Below are positions 18,154-26,416 of a stretch of 64,000 nucleotides of DNA, one piece after another. Where the stretch lies: contig NZ_CP022161.1 of assembly GCF_002214185.1 (NCBI RefSeq), forward strand, positions 10,237,486 through 10,301,485, given 5' to 3'. A program made the position numbers and the translations under genes. The stretch's first letter is position 1, and the number at the start of each line of letters is the position of its first letter. This DNA is from Streptomyces capitiformicae. GTDB taxonomy: Bacteria; Actinomycetota; Actinomycetes; Streptomycetales; Streptomycetaceae. The notes under the pieces were generated by a model. The model searched no databases and was not told the origin of the DNA. It was given only the letters and a program-made list of their open reading frames with translations.

Positions 18154-18187
18154 AAGAGGTCCACGTCACAGGTGACGTGGACCTCTT
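18154..18187. terminator. Perfect 16-bp hairpin
   Basis: AAGAGGTCCACGTCAC-AG-GTGACGTGGACCTCTT. The 2-nt loop means it may form as a cruciform or as an RNA stem with a slightly larger loop. It could terminate transcripts in either direction, or be a large operator. Confidence 0.55.
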
Positions 18188-18202
18188 CGGGTGCCTATGA
18201 AG

Positions 18203-18353
18203 TTCAGTGGCACCGACCCGCCATGCTCGCCTCGCGGCAAGTGGTCGCTCGTAGCGACGAAGGTTGGGCCCGGGGGCTTGGATCGAGCCGGTGCCACACC
18301 CAGGCTAACAAACAGATCCCGTAAGGCCATTCCCGTACCGGGAGTTGTTTTTT
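18203..18353 (+). ncRNA. Candidate structured small RNA with intrinsic terminator
   Basis: A perfect 9-bp closing helix GTGGCACCG (18207-18215) / CGGTGCCAC (18289-18297) encloses internal hairpins (GTCGCTCGTAGCGAC; GGCTTGGATCGAGCC). Downstream is TCCCG-TAC-CGGGA followed by GTTGTTTTTT (18331-18353), a rare T-tract terminator. A TATGAA box at about 18196 with GTGACG 18 nt upstream could be its promoter. It lies between maeB and helD with no reading frame. No RNA family identified. Confidence 0.5.
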
Positions 18354-18388
18354 CCGGGCGCCTGCGCGCTCGGGGGATGAGGGTGCGA

Positions 18389-20695
18389 TCAGTCCCGCAA
18401 CAGGTCGGGGACGCCCGTCGCGTCGGGGTCGTCCCGGTCCGACGACAGCACCGTCAGTTGTTGCGTGGCTCGGGTCAACGCGACGTACAGCACCCTCAGC
18501 CCCGCCGGGGACTCGTCCGCGATCTCCGCCGGGGAGACGACCACCGTCGCGTCGTACTCCAGGCCCTTCGCCTCCAGGCTGCCGAGGGCTACCACACGGT
18601 CGCCGAGGCCTGCCAGCCAGCGGGCGGCCTCCTCGCGGCGGTTCATGGCGACGACGACGCCGACCGTGCCGTCGACGAGGTCGAGGAGGCGGGCTGCCTC
18701 CGCGCGGACCGTGCGGGCCAGGGTGTCGCGTGCGGCGGTGACGAAGCGGGGCTCGACGCCCGTCGAGCGGACCGCCGACGGGGACTCGGATCCCGGCATG
18801 GCCAGCGCCAGCACCTTCGCCGCCAGCTCGGCGATCTCCGCCGGGTTGCGGTAGTTGACGGTCAGCGTGAAGCGGCGGCGGGGACGGCTACCGAGGGCCT
18901 CGTCGCGGGCCTCGGCCGCCTCGTCGGGGTCGGACCACGACGACTGCGCGGGGTCGCCCACCACCGTCCACGTGGCGTGGCGGCCGCGCCGGCCCACCAT
19001 CCGCCACTGCATCGGCGTCAGATCCTGCGCCTCGTCGACGATGACGTGCGCGTACTCGGTCCGCTCCTGCGCCAGCCGCTCGGCCCGCTCGCGCTGGGTC
19101 TCCTCGCGTACGGGCATGAGTTCCTCCAGGCCCGTGAGCTGGTCCAGCGGGTCGAGGTCGCGCTTCTTCCGGGGGCGGGCCGGGAGGCCGAGGATGGCCT
19201 GGAGCTCGTCCAGCATGGCCACGTCGTGGACGGAGAGTCCGTCCCGCTTCAACGCGCGCGCGACCCTCCGTACCTCCCCCGGGTTGAGGATCCGCCGCGC
19301 CCAGCGGCCGAGGCGGCGCTCGTCGGCCATGGCCCGCAGTACCCCGCGCGGGGTCAGCTCGGGCCACCAGGCGTCGAGGAACGCGATGAAGTCGTCCTCA
19401 CTGGTGATGTCCTCGTCGAAGGAGGAGCGCAGCTCGGCCGCGAGTTCCGGGTCGGTGTGGCGGCCCGCGGCTCCCGACTTGGCCCAGAGGGCGTCCAGCA
19501 GCAGCTTGCGGGCGCGGGGACGGAGCAGGTTCACCGGTGCCGTACCGCCGAGGGCAGACTGGCGGATGCGGTTCAGCTCCTCGGTCTCCAGCTCCAGGCG
19601 ACGGCCGAAGGCGACGACACGCAGGCGGGTCGGCGCGTCGCTCAGCTCCAGGGCACCCCGCGCGGCCTTCCGCAGCACCTTGAGCATGCGGTACGAGCCC
19701 TTGGCGCGGGCCACGGACGGGGAGTCGTACAGCGTGGCCTCCGCGCCGCCCGTGTCCTCGGCGAGTGAGCCGATCGCGCGGATGGCGACCTGACCCTCCT
19801 CGCCGAGGGAGGGGAGGACGCCCTCGGTGTACGCCACCAGCAGCGGGGTCGGGGAGACGATCAGGATGCCGCCCGCGTACCGGCGCCGGTCCTGGTAGAG
19901 GAGGTACGCGGCCCGGTGCAGCGCCACGGCCGTCTTTCCCGTCCCCGGGCCGCCCTCGACGTACGTCACGGAGGCGGCGGGGGCGCGGATGACCAGGTCC
20001 TGCTCGGCCTGGATGGAGGCGACGATGTCGCGCATGGTGTGGCTGCGGGCCTGGCCGAGGGCGGCCATGAGGGCGCCGTCGCCGATGACGGGCAGTTCCC
20101 TGCCGTCGAGGCGGGCCTTCAGCTCGGGGCGCATCAGGTCGTCCTCGACGCCGAGCACCTTGCGGCCCTTGGAACGGATGACTCGGCGCCGGACGACCCG
20201 GCCGGGGTCGACCGGGGTCGAGCGGTAGAAAGGGGCTGCCGCCGGGGCTCGCCAGTCGATGACCAGCGGCGCGTAGTCGGAGTCGAGGACACCGATGCGG
20301 CCGATGTGCAGGGTCTCGGCGATGTCGGCGGTGTTGTCGGGGCGGACCGCGCCCTCGGCGGGCTCGACGGCGGTGTACGCGCCGTCGGGTCCCTTCTTGC
20401 CGTCCTTGCCGAGCAGCAGGTCGATGCGGCCGAAGAGGAAGTCCTCGAACTCGTTGTTCAGGCGGTTCAGGTGGATACCCGCGCGGAAGACCTGGGCGTC
20501 CCGCTCGGCGAGCGCGCCGGGGGTGCCGACCTGGCCGCGCTTGGCGGCGTCGTTCATCAGGAACTCCGCCTCGTGGATCTTCTCCTCAAGACGCCGGTAC
20601 ACCCGGTCCAGATGTTCCTGTTCGACGCCGATCTCCTTCTCGCGCACGGAGTCGTGAGCGGAGTCGAGCGTTTCCTGCTGAACCTGAGCGGCCAC
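18389..20695 (-). CDS. helD: HelD-like RNA polymerase-recycling ATPase (UvrD/Rep fold)
   Basis: About 768 residues, GTG start with AAGGGGG upstream. An N-terminal coiled coil (EQEHLDRVYRRLEEKIHEAE) precedes a superfamily 1 helicase fold: Walker A GGPGTGKTAVALHRAAYLL, motif II VIVDEAQDLTPMQWRM, and C-terminal LRVLYVALTRATQQLTVLSS. HelD proteins pull stalled RNA polymerase off DNA and can act with rifampicin resistance in actinobacteria; that role is inferred from the family. Matches SCO2952 in position. Confidence 0.85.
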   Translation of the reverse strand: MAAQVQQETLDSAHDSVREKEIGVEQEHLDRVYRRLEEKIHEAEFLMNDAAKRGQVGTPGALAERDAQVFRAGIHLNRLNNEFEDFLFGRIDLLLGKDGKKGPDGAYTAVEPAEGAVRPDNTADIAETLHIGRIGVLDSDYAPLVIDWRAPAAAPFYRSTPVDPGRVVRRRVIRSKGRKVLGVEDDLMRPELKARLDGRELPVIGDGALMAALGQARSHTMRDIVASIQAEQDLVIRAPAASVTYVEGGPGTGKTAVALHRAAYLLYQDRRRYAGGILIVSPTPLLVAYTEGVLPSLGEEGQVAIRAIGSLAEDTGGAEATLYDSPSVARAKGSYRMLKVLRKAARGALELSDAPTRLRVVAFGRRLELETEELNRIRQSALGGTAPVNLLRPRARKLLLDALWAKSGAAGRHTDPELAAELRSSFDEDITSEDDFIAFLDAWWPELTPRGVLRAMADERRLGRWARRILNPGEVRRVARALKRDGLSVHDVAMLDELQAILGLPARPRKKRDLDPLDQLTGLEELMPVREETQRERAERLAQERTEYAHVIVDEAQDLTPMQWRMVGRRGRHATWTVVGDPAQSSWSDPDEAAEARDEALGSRPRRRFTLTVNYRNPAEIAELAAKVLALAMPGSESPSAVRSTGVEPRFVTAARDTLARTVRAEAARLLDLVDGTVGVVVAMNRREEAARWLAGLGDRVVALGSLEAKGLEYDATVVVSPAEIADESPAGLRVLYVALTRATQQLTVLSSDRDDPDATGVPDLLRD

Positions 20696-20741
20696 CCGGG
20701 CCCCCTTCTGACGTGCTGGGCAGCCGTCCACCGTACGCGAA

Positions 20742-20779
20742 ACACACCCCGGGCGGCTATGCGCCCGCCCGGGGTGTGT
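20742..20779 (-). terminator. Terminator of the sigma/anti-sigma operon
   Basis: 15-bp stem ACACACCCCGGGCGG / CCGCCCGGGGTGTGT with an 8-nt loop, between the rsuA stop and the helD start. Confidence 0.75.
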
Positions 20780-20850
20780 GTTCTGTCTTGCGTTTCGCCG
20801 TTTGTACCGCTATGTGTGCGGCTTGTACCGCCGTGTCTGTGCCGTGTGCG

Positions 20851-21681
20851 CTACGCCGCCGCGATCTCGACGAGCTTCTTGCCGCTGAAGGTCAGCACCT
20901 CGAAGCGCTCGATCTCGTCCGGCGTGAAGGCGGCGCCGCCCTCGACGTAGAGCGGGTTCCTGGCCTGCTCGGTCTTGGCGCCCTCGATGCCGTAGCCCCA
21001 TTCCGGGACGGACCAGGAGGTGACCGTCTCACGCTCGCCGTTCTTGCCGACGGCGATCAACGAGCACTTCTCCGGGCCCTCGACGTTCTTGAGCTCCAGG
21101 ACCGCCTGGGTGCCCCAGGCCTTCTCCTGCATGGCGACCGTGGCACTGACCTTGGTGGAGGCGTCCGTGCGCTGCACCTTGTCGTCCAGGCTCATGAACA
21201 TGTCCCTGGCCGGGTTGGCCGCGAGTACCTCACCCGTCTTGGTGCCGCCGTCGTTGTCGCCGCCGCCGGTCGTCGCGAACACCGCGGTCGGACCCGCGAC
21301 GATCGCCGCGATACCGGCCGCCAGCATGAAGAAGTTGCGCCGGCTCTTCTTCGCCCGGTGCTGGACGACCTCGCCGACGAGCCGGTCCGAGAGGTTCGAA
21401 CTCGGTTTCGCCGCCAAGGACTCGCCGATCGCGGGTGTGCCCTGTGCTGCGGGCAGGTCCGCGAGGGCGGCCAGCATCGGTTCCATACCGGCCAGCTCGT
21501 CGAGCTGCTGGCCACACCACTCGCACGTGGCGAGATGGGCCTCGAATTGTGTGGCTTCGGCGTCGTCCAGTATCCCGAGGGCGTACGCGCCGACGGTTTC
21601 ATGGATGTTGTCGCCGGAACCTTGGGCTCCTTGCACAGACCCGGGCATTCCCGGTCCATACCCCCCGTAGATGTTGCTCAT
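20851..21681 (-). CDS. rsuA: Membrane anti-sigma factor (RsuA type)
   Basis: About 276 residues. The N-terminal half has the zinc-binding anti-sigma motif (HETVGAYALGILDDAEA, then HLATCEWCGQQLDEL). A single transmembrane helix at about 106-125 (FFMLAAGIAAIVAGPTAVFA) is followed by an extracytoplasmic anti-sigma K/RskA-like domain. It overlaps the upstream sigma gene by 4 bp (ATGA), so translation is coupled and stoichiometric. It should hold the sigma factor at the membrane until regulated proteolysis. The name follows S. coelicolor SCO2953 by context. Confidence 0.8.
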   Translation of the reverse strand: MSNIYGGYGPGMPGSVQGAQGSGDNIHETVGAYALGILDDAEATQFEAHLATCEWCGQQLDELAGMEPMLAALADLPAAQGTPAIGESLAAKPSSNLSDRLVGEVVQHRAKKSRRNFFMLAAGIAAIVAGPTAVFATTGGGDNDGGTKTGEVLAANPARDMFMSLDDKVQRTDASTKVSATVAMQEKAWGTQAVLELKNVEGPEKCSLIAVGKNGERETVTSWSVPEWGYGIEGAKTEQARNPLYVEGGAAFTPDEIERFEVLTFSGKKLVEIAAA

Positions 21682-22253
21682 GCCGTCACCCCGCGCTCCT
21701 CCAGAGCCAGCTTCATCGACCGCAGGGCGTAGAACACCCGTGAGCGGACGGTTCCACTGGGGATGCCAAGCGTCTCGGCCGCCTCATTGACCGTACGCCC
21801 TTTGAAATAGGTCTCGACCAGGACCTCCCTGTGAGCAGGGGTCAGGTCGTCCAGCGCGTCCGACAGTGTCATCAGCCACAACGCCTTGTCGATCTCGTCC
21901 TCCGCGGGGATGACCTCCAGCGGCGACGGGTCGACCTCCTGCGGCCGGGCCTGCCGGCTGCGGTGGCCGTCGATGACGATGCGGCGTGCGACCGTCACCA
22001 GCCAGGGGCGTACCGATCCGGTCGCTCGATTGAGCTGACCGGCGTTCTTCCAGGCCCTGATGAGAGTTTCCTGCACAACGTCCTCGGCACGCTGGCGGTC
22101 GCCGGCGACCAGACGCAGCACGTACGCGAGCAAGGGTCCAGCATGCTCGCGGTACAGCGCGCGCATCAGCTCCTCGTCTGGTTCCGAGGGCTGTGATGCG
22201 CGATGTCGGGCCCTGTGCGGGCGTTCATCGGCCACAGCGGAATCCTTGCGCAC
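21678..22253 (-). CDS. sigU: ECF sigma factor (SigU type)
   Basis: 191 residues: sigma region 2 (LMRALYREHAGPLLAYVLRL, DVVQETLIRAWKNAG) and region 4 (LTPAHREVLVETYFKGRTVN, IPSGTVRSRVFYALRS). GTG 22253 follows GGAGGT. Co-transcribed with its anti-sigma. In S. coelicolor loss of RsuA releases SigU and blocks aerial development; that link is from memory and assumes orthology. The 337-bp region upstream probably contains an autoregulated promoter, but I cannot mark it safely. Confidence 0.8.
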   Translation of the reverse strand: MRKDSAVADERPHRARHRASQPSEPDEELMRALYREHAGPLLAYVLRLVAGDRQRAEDVVQETLIRAWKNAGQLNRATGSVRPWLVTVARRIVIDGHRSRQARPQEVDPSPLEVIPAEDEIDKALWLMTLSDALDDLTPAHREVLVETYFKGRTVNEAAETLGIPSGTVRSRVFYALRSMKLALEERGVTA

Positions 22254-22590
22254 GGCTACCTCCGGTGTCCGGGGGTTCCCCCAGTCGGTCGCTCACATCG
22301 GGATACGTAGGTAATCAGTTGTGTGTTCAGAGTTGAGCCACAACTTTCTCGATTCAACTTGGGGAAGTTGGGGCTGCTGGGGGACAAGTGCGGCCATATC
22401 CGCGCTTAAACCGGCACTCATGGGCGGGAATTGTGAAGACGCCCGTACGGCAGTGTGAAAAACAGCACTGCTGCTTCTTTACGGAAGCGGGGTGGTTGCC
22501 CAACTGCCCGGCCCGGCAAGAGAGATGGGCAATCGGGATGAAGACGCCCGAAGTTGAGTGATTCGGTTACGCGAGTCAACGCGTGGGTGG
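22254..22590. other. Intergenic region upstream of sigU
   Basis: No gene seen. It holds an AT-rich stretch at 22310-22350 (likely sigU promoter) and a small hairpin GCAGTG/CACTGC at about 22450-22475. The 12-mer TGAAGACGCCCG is directly repeated at about 22433 and 22539. Confidence 0.5.
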
Positions 22591-23229
22591 TCAGGCGCGG
22601 GCCAGGCCCGCTCGGCGGCGGTGGCGGGCTACTCGTTCTCGGTTGCCGCAGATCTCGCTGGAGCACCAGCGGCGGCGCCGGCCGCGGGACGTGTCGACGT
22701 ACACGATGGGGCAGTTGTCGCCGGCGCACTGGCGCAGGCTCGCGCAGGCGACGGGGTCGGTGAGCAACTCGACGGTGTCGCGGGCGATGACGGCGAGCAG
22801 GGCGGCGCAGTCCGGGGGGCGGTCCAGGGTGCGGGTGAGGGTCAGGGCGGGCGTCAGGGTGGGGGTGCCGTCGTCCGTGCGTACGGCGCGGACCGCGCGG
22901 GGGGCCGGAGTTGCCGCGCGGGCCAGTTCGTTGACCCTCGCCAAGGAGATGTCGAAGGGGCGGTAGTCGGTTGTGCGGTCCGATTCGGTGCGGACCAACT
23001 GGCCGATGTGGCCGCGCAGTTCCCGGAAGCCGATCAGCCAGTCGGCGGCGATGTGGTCGAGGGAGGTGTTCTCGGGGACGATGCGCGCCGCGGTGATCCA
23101 GGCGTGCAACCGTTCCGCCGAGTCGAGTTGTTCCTCGGGGTGGGTGGTGGCGAGGAGGTCCAGGCAGAGGTGACCGCAGTCGAAGCGGGACCCCTGCGGG
23201 GCTGGGGACGGGGATGTACCCGGTGCCAT
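22591..23229 (-). CDS. CGNR zinc-finger regulator
   Basis: 212 residues. An N-terminal ABATE-type domain (FDCGHLCLDLLATTHPEEQL) is followed by the C-terminal CGNR zinc finger: CAGDNCPIVYVDTSRGRRRR, then WCSSEICGNRERVARHRRR, with four cysteines spaced as in the family. These proteins are putative stress-linked DNA-binding regulators. Transcribed toward helD with its own intergenic spaces. Corresponds to the SCO2956-2957 neighbourhood; exact role unknown. Confidence 0.8.
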   Translation of the reverse strand: MAPGTSPSPAPQGSRFDCGHLCLDLLATTHPEEQLDSAERLHAWITAARIVPENTSLDHIAADWLIGFRELRGHIGQLVRTESDRTTDYRPFDISLARVNELARAATPAPRAVRAVRTDDGTPTLTPALTLTRTLDRPPDCAALLAVIARDTVELLTDPVACASLRQCAGDNCPIVYVDTSRGRRRRWCSSEICGNRERVARHRRRAGLARA

Positions 23230-23380
23230 GTGCCTGTCACCGCCTTGGGATTACCGCGTCACAGGGGTGCCTGAAACGGTCGTACCCCCTACAGTGCCGG
23301 GCCGCGCCCGGTGGCGGAACCCCTCCAGGGGCTGCGCCCCTTCTGCCCCTGGCGCCTTACAGCTCGAGGGTGCGTGTGTG

Positions 23381-23470
23381 TGGGCGAGTGCGGGTCCGTA
23401 GTGGCTGGTCGCGCCCACGCGGCGGAGCCGCACATGAGCACAGCCCCGCGCCCCTTGAAAGCTTGGGGGC
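23381..23470 (-). repeat. Dispersed intergenic repeat, subfamily A, copy 3 (inverted)
   Basis: On the minus strand it reads AAGGGGCGCGGGGCTGTGC, then GTGCGGCTCCGCCGCGTGGG and CGCGACCAGCCAC. It joins features of subfamilies A and B and lies just past the nnaR stop. Confidence 0.75.
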
Positions 23471-23496
23471 ACCCCACGTCCTTTACCCGGCCCCCC

Positions 23497-24672
23497 TCAG
23501 CCGCCGTACTTCGCGTCCGCCGCCGGGTCCAGGGCCAGGCGGTAGCCGCGTTTTACGACCGTCTGAATCAACTTCGGCGCCCCCAGGGACGTGCGCAGGC
23601 GGGCCATGGCTGTTTCCACCGCGTGTTCGTCCTTGCCGGCGCCGGGGAGGGCCTTCAGGAGTTCGGAGCGGGGGACGACCCAGCCCGGGCGGCGGCACAG
23701 GGCGCGGAGCAGGGACATTCCGGCCGGGGGGACGGGGCGCAGGGCGCCGTCGACCAGGACCGCGTGACCGCGGATCTCGACGCGGTGGCCGGCGATGGGG
23801 AAGATGCGGGCGCGGCCCGGGAGTTCCTGGCACAGCAACTGCACGAGCGGGCCGAGGCGGAAGCGTTCGGGCTGGACCGTGTCGATGCCGTGGGCCTGGA
23901 GGGGCAGGGCCGTGACCGGGCCGACGCAGGCCGGGAGTACGTCGTGGTTCAGGGCGTTGAGCAGCTCCGGGAGCAGGCCCCGGTCCTCCGCGCGGGAGAG
24001 GAGCGAGGCCGCCGCGGGGGCACTGGTGAAGGTCAGGGCATCGAGGCCGCGGCTGATCGTCGAGTCGAGGAGGCGATCCATCGGGGCGATGTCCTCCGGG
24101 GGCATCCAGCGGTACACCGGGACGCCGACCACCTCGGCGCCGCCCTCGCGGAGGGCCTCGACGAAACCGGGGAGGGGTTCGCCGTGCAGCTGGACCGCGA
24201 TACGGCGATCCTCGACGCCCTGCTCCAGCAGGCGGTCCAGTACCTCCGCCATGGATTCGGAGGACGGTGACCACTCCTCCGTCAGACCGGCGGCTCGGAT
24301 CGCGCCTTTCACCTTCGGGCCACGGGCCAGGACCTCCACACCGCGCAGCTTGTCCAGCAGCGCCTCGCCCAGTCCCCAGCCGTCCGCCGCCTCGATCCAG
24401 CCGCGGAAACCGATGGCCGTGGTGGCGACCACGATGTCGGGCGTCCGGTCGAGGATGTCCTTGGTCGCGGCCAGCAGTTCGCTGTCGTCGGAGAGTGGCA
24501 CGATGCGCAGGGCCGGGGCGTGGAGGACCGCGGCCCCGCGGCGCTGGAGCAGCGCGCCGAGCTCGTCGGCCCGCCGCGCCGCCGTCACGCCCACGGTGAA
24601 GCCCGCCAGCGGGCCGTGTTCCGGCTGCGCCGGCCGCTCGGCCCGCTCTGGTCCCTGCTGTTCGTCGTACAT
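23497..24672 (-). CDS. nnaR: HemD-like transcriptional regulator of nitrate assimilation (NnaR type)
   Basis: About 391 residues. Residues 20-280 form a uroporphyrinogen-III synthase fold (GFTVGVTAARRADELGALLQ, VATTAIGFRGW, LTFTSAPAAASLLSRA). Residues 295-385 are an OmpR-type winged helix (VPPAGMSLLRALCRRPGWVV, then AVETAMARLRTSLG and VVKRGYRLAL). This fusion defines NnaR, described in S. coelicolor as a GlnR-controlled co-regulator of nitrate/nitrite genes. It lies just downstream of narK in the same direction. ATG 24672 (GAGAGCC upstream) is preferred to GTG 24702. Confidence 0.85.
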   Translation of the reverse strand: MYDEQQGPERAERPAQPEHGPLAGFTVGVTAARRADELGALLQRRGAAVLHAPALRIVPLSDDSELLAATKDILDRTPDIVVATTAIGFRGWIEAADGWGLGEALLDKLRGVEVLARGPKVKGAIRAAGLTEEWSPSSESMAEVLDRLLEQGVEDRRIAVQLHGEPLPGFVEALREGGAEVVGVPVYRWMPPEDIAPMDRLLDSTISRGLDALTFTSAPAAASLLSRAEDRGLLPELLNALNHDVLPACVGPVTALPLQAHGIDTVQPERFRLGPLVQLLCQELPGRARIFPIAGHRVEIRGHAVLVDGALRPVPPAGMSLLRALCRRPGWVVPRSELLKALPGAGKDEHAVETAMARLRTSLGAPKLIQTVVKRGYRLALDPAADAKYGG

Positions 24673-24763
24673 GGCTCTCGTCCCGCACTCGAGTCGTTGC
24701 ACCTGGGGCCTGTCTTCAGACCATTCGTGTCGTCAGACCATGCTTGGCACCTTCATGCCGAAC

Positions 24764-24791
24764 GAGCCTGTCAACGGTGCGTGACAGGCTC
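24764..24791. terminator. Hairpin between narK and nnaR
   Basis: Perfect 10-bp stem GAGCCTGTCA / TGACAGGCTC with an 8-nt loop. It suggests partial separation of the two transcripts. Confidence 0.6.
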
Positions 24792-24845
24792 GGTTCGGCT
24801 TGATGTCGCTGGTGTTACGTCGCACGTGTCAGGGCATGGGCGACA

Positions 24846-26228
24846 TCACACCTCGGCGTAGCTGAGCTGCGGCTTCGCTTCCGTCGCAACTGTGTTCTGG
24901 GCCGTGCCGGCGGCCGGGCGGCGAAGGTATACGGCCCAGGTGACGGCGAAGCAGAGCCCGTAGAAGGCGAGGAAGGAGACGAAGGCGCCGGTGCCGGAGC
25001 CGACCGTCAGGAAGGACTGGCGGAAGGCCAGGTTGATGCCGAGGCCGCCGAGCGCGCCCACCGCTCCGATGATGCCCATGGAGGCGCCGGAGAGGCGACG
25101 GCCGTACGCGGCGGCCTCCTCGCCCTCCAGACCCTTGGCGAGGGCCTTGGCCTGGTAGATGCCCGGGATCATCTTGAAGGTGGAGCCGTTGCCGAGTCCG
25201 GTGAGGACGAACAGGGTGATGAAGGCGCAGGTGAACAGCGGGAGCGACTTCTGCATGGAGGCGACGACGATGACACCGGTGGCGGCGGCCATGGCGACGT
25301 AGTTCCACAGGGTGATCTTCGCGCCGCCGTACTTGTCGGCGAGCGAGCCGCCGACGGGGCGGATCAGCGAGCCGAGCAGCGGGCCGAGGAAGGTGACGTA
25401 CGCGGCCTGCAGCGGCGTACGGCCGAACTGGGTCTGGAGGACCAGGCCGAAGGCGAAGCTGTAGCCGATGAAGGAGCCGAAGGTGCCGATGTAGAGGAAG
25501 GACATGATCCAGGTGTGGGCGTCCTTGACGGCGTCCTTGGCGGCACCGGTGTCGTTCTTCAGGTGCGCGATGTTGTCCATCTTGACCGCGGCGAGGACGG
25601 CGGCGATCACGATGAACGGAATGTAGATCCCGAGCAGCACGCGCGGACCGCCGCTGGCGCCGATGACGGCGAGGCCGACGAGCTGGACGACCGGGACGCC
25701 GATGTTGCCGCCGCCCGCGTTGAGGCCGAGCGCCCAGCCCTTCTTCCGCAGCGGGAAGAAGGCGTTGATGTTGGTCATGGAGGAGGCGAAGTTGCCGCCG
25801 CCGATGCCGGCGAGCATGGCGCACACCAGGAACGTGGTGAACGAGGTCCCCGGTTCCATCACCAGGAACGCCGCGACCGTCGGGATCAGCAGGAGGCCCG
25901 CGGAGACGATCGTCCAGTTCCGTCCGCCGAAGAGGGCGACCGCGAAGGTGTACGGGATGCGCACGATCGCGCCGACCAGCGTGGCCATCGAGACGATGAA
26001 AAACTTGTCGGCCGGGGTGAGCCCGTACTCCGGGCCCATGAACAGCACCATCACCGACCACACGGTCCAGATGGAGAAGCCGATGTGCTCCGAGAGCACT
26101 GAGAAGATCAAGTTGCGACGGGCGACCTTCTCGCCGGTCTCGTTCCAGAAGGCCTCGTTCTCCGGATCCCAGTGCTCGATCCAGCGGCCTCCCCTGCTCG
26201 CGGCGGGGGCTTGGGTCGGGGCTGTCAT
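24846..26228 (-). CDS. narK: Nitrate/nitrite MFS transporter
   Basis: 460 residues, twelve membrane segments. The nitrate signature of the NNP family is readable (AMLAGIGGGNFASSMTNINA and later ALGLNAGGGNIGVP), giving two glycine-rich nitrate motifs. Acts in the cytoplasmic membrane to import nitrate or exchange nitrite. The adjoining NnaR-type regulator and a GlnR-like site upstream support a role in nitrogen assimilation. ATG 26228. Corresponds to SCO2959 as I recall. Confidence 0.88.
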   Translation of the reverse strand: MTAPTQAPAASRGGRWIEHWDPENEAFWNETGEKVARRNLIFSVLSEHIGFSIWTVWSVMVLFMGPEYGLTPADKFFIVSMATLVGAIVRIPYTFAVALFGGRNWTIVSAGLLLIPTVAAFLVMEPGTSFTTFLVCAMLAGIGGGNFASSMTNINAFFPLRKKGWALGLNAGGGNIGVPVVQLVGLAVIGASGGPRVLLGIYIPFIVIAAVLAAVKMDNIAHLKNDTGAAKDAVKDAHTWIMSFLYIGTFGSFIGYSFAFGLVLQTQFGRTPLQAAYVTFLGPLLGSLIRPVGGSLADKYGGAKITLWNYVAMAAATGVIVVASMQKSLPLFTCAFITLFVLTGLGNGSTFKMIPGIYQAKALAKGLEGEEAAAYGRRLSGASMGIIGAVGALGGLGINLAFRQSFLTVGSGTGAFVSFLAFYGLCFAVTWAVYLRRPAAGTAQNTVATEAKPQLSYAEV

Positions 26229-26314
26229 GACGCCTCCACGGTTCTCCGGCTCGGGTTCTTACCAGCTCGTACTTGGGGGGTGAGGTGTGATGAGTCCGAA
26301 GGTAGGGAGGGCGC

Positions 26315-26330
26315 GTTTCCTCGCTGTGGC
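26315..26330 (-). promoter_or_regulatory. Possible GlnR site upstream of narK
   Basis: On the minus strand GCCAC-N6-GAAAC, close to one half of the GlnR box (GTNAC-N6-GAAAC). GGTCAC lies just upstream. It is about 90 bp before the narK start. Only one good half-box is seen. Confidence 0.35.
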
Positions 26331-26416
26331 ACCGAGTGACCGGAAAGGAACTTTGCTCTCACCGGAGCGCGGCCCGGCTGGTGAGGAATCGGTGAGGGCA
26401 GCGTCATAACCTGCGG

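Noticed and set aside
26165..26245. Riboswitch upstream of narK
   Set aside because: No conserved aptamer core could be recognised; the region is better explained by a protein-binding site.
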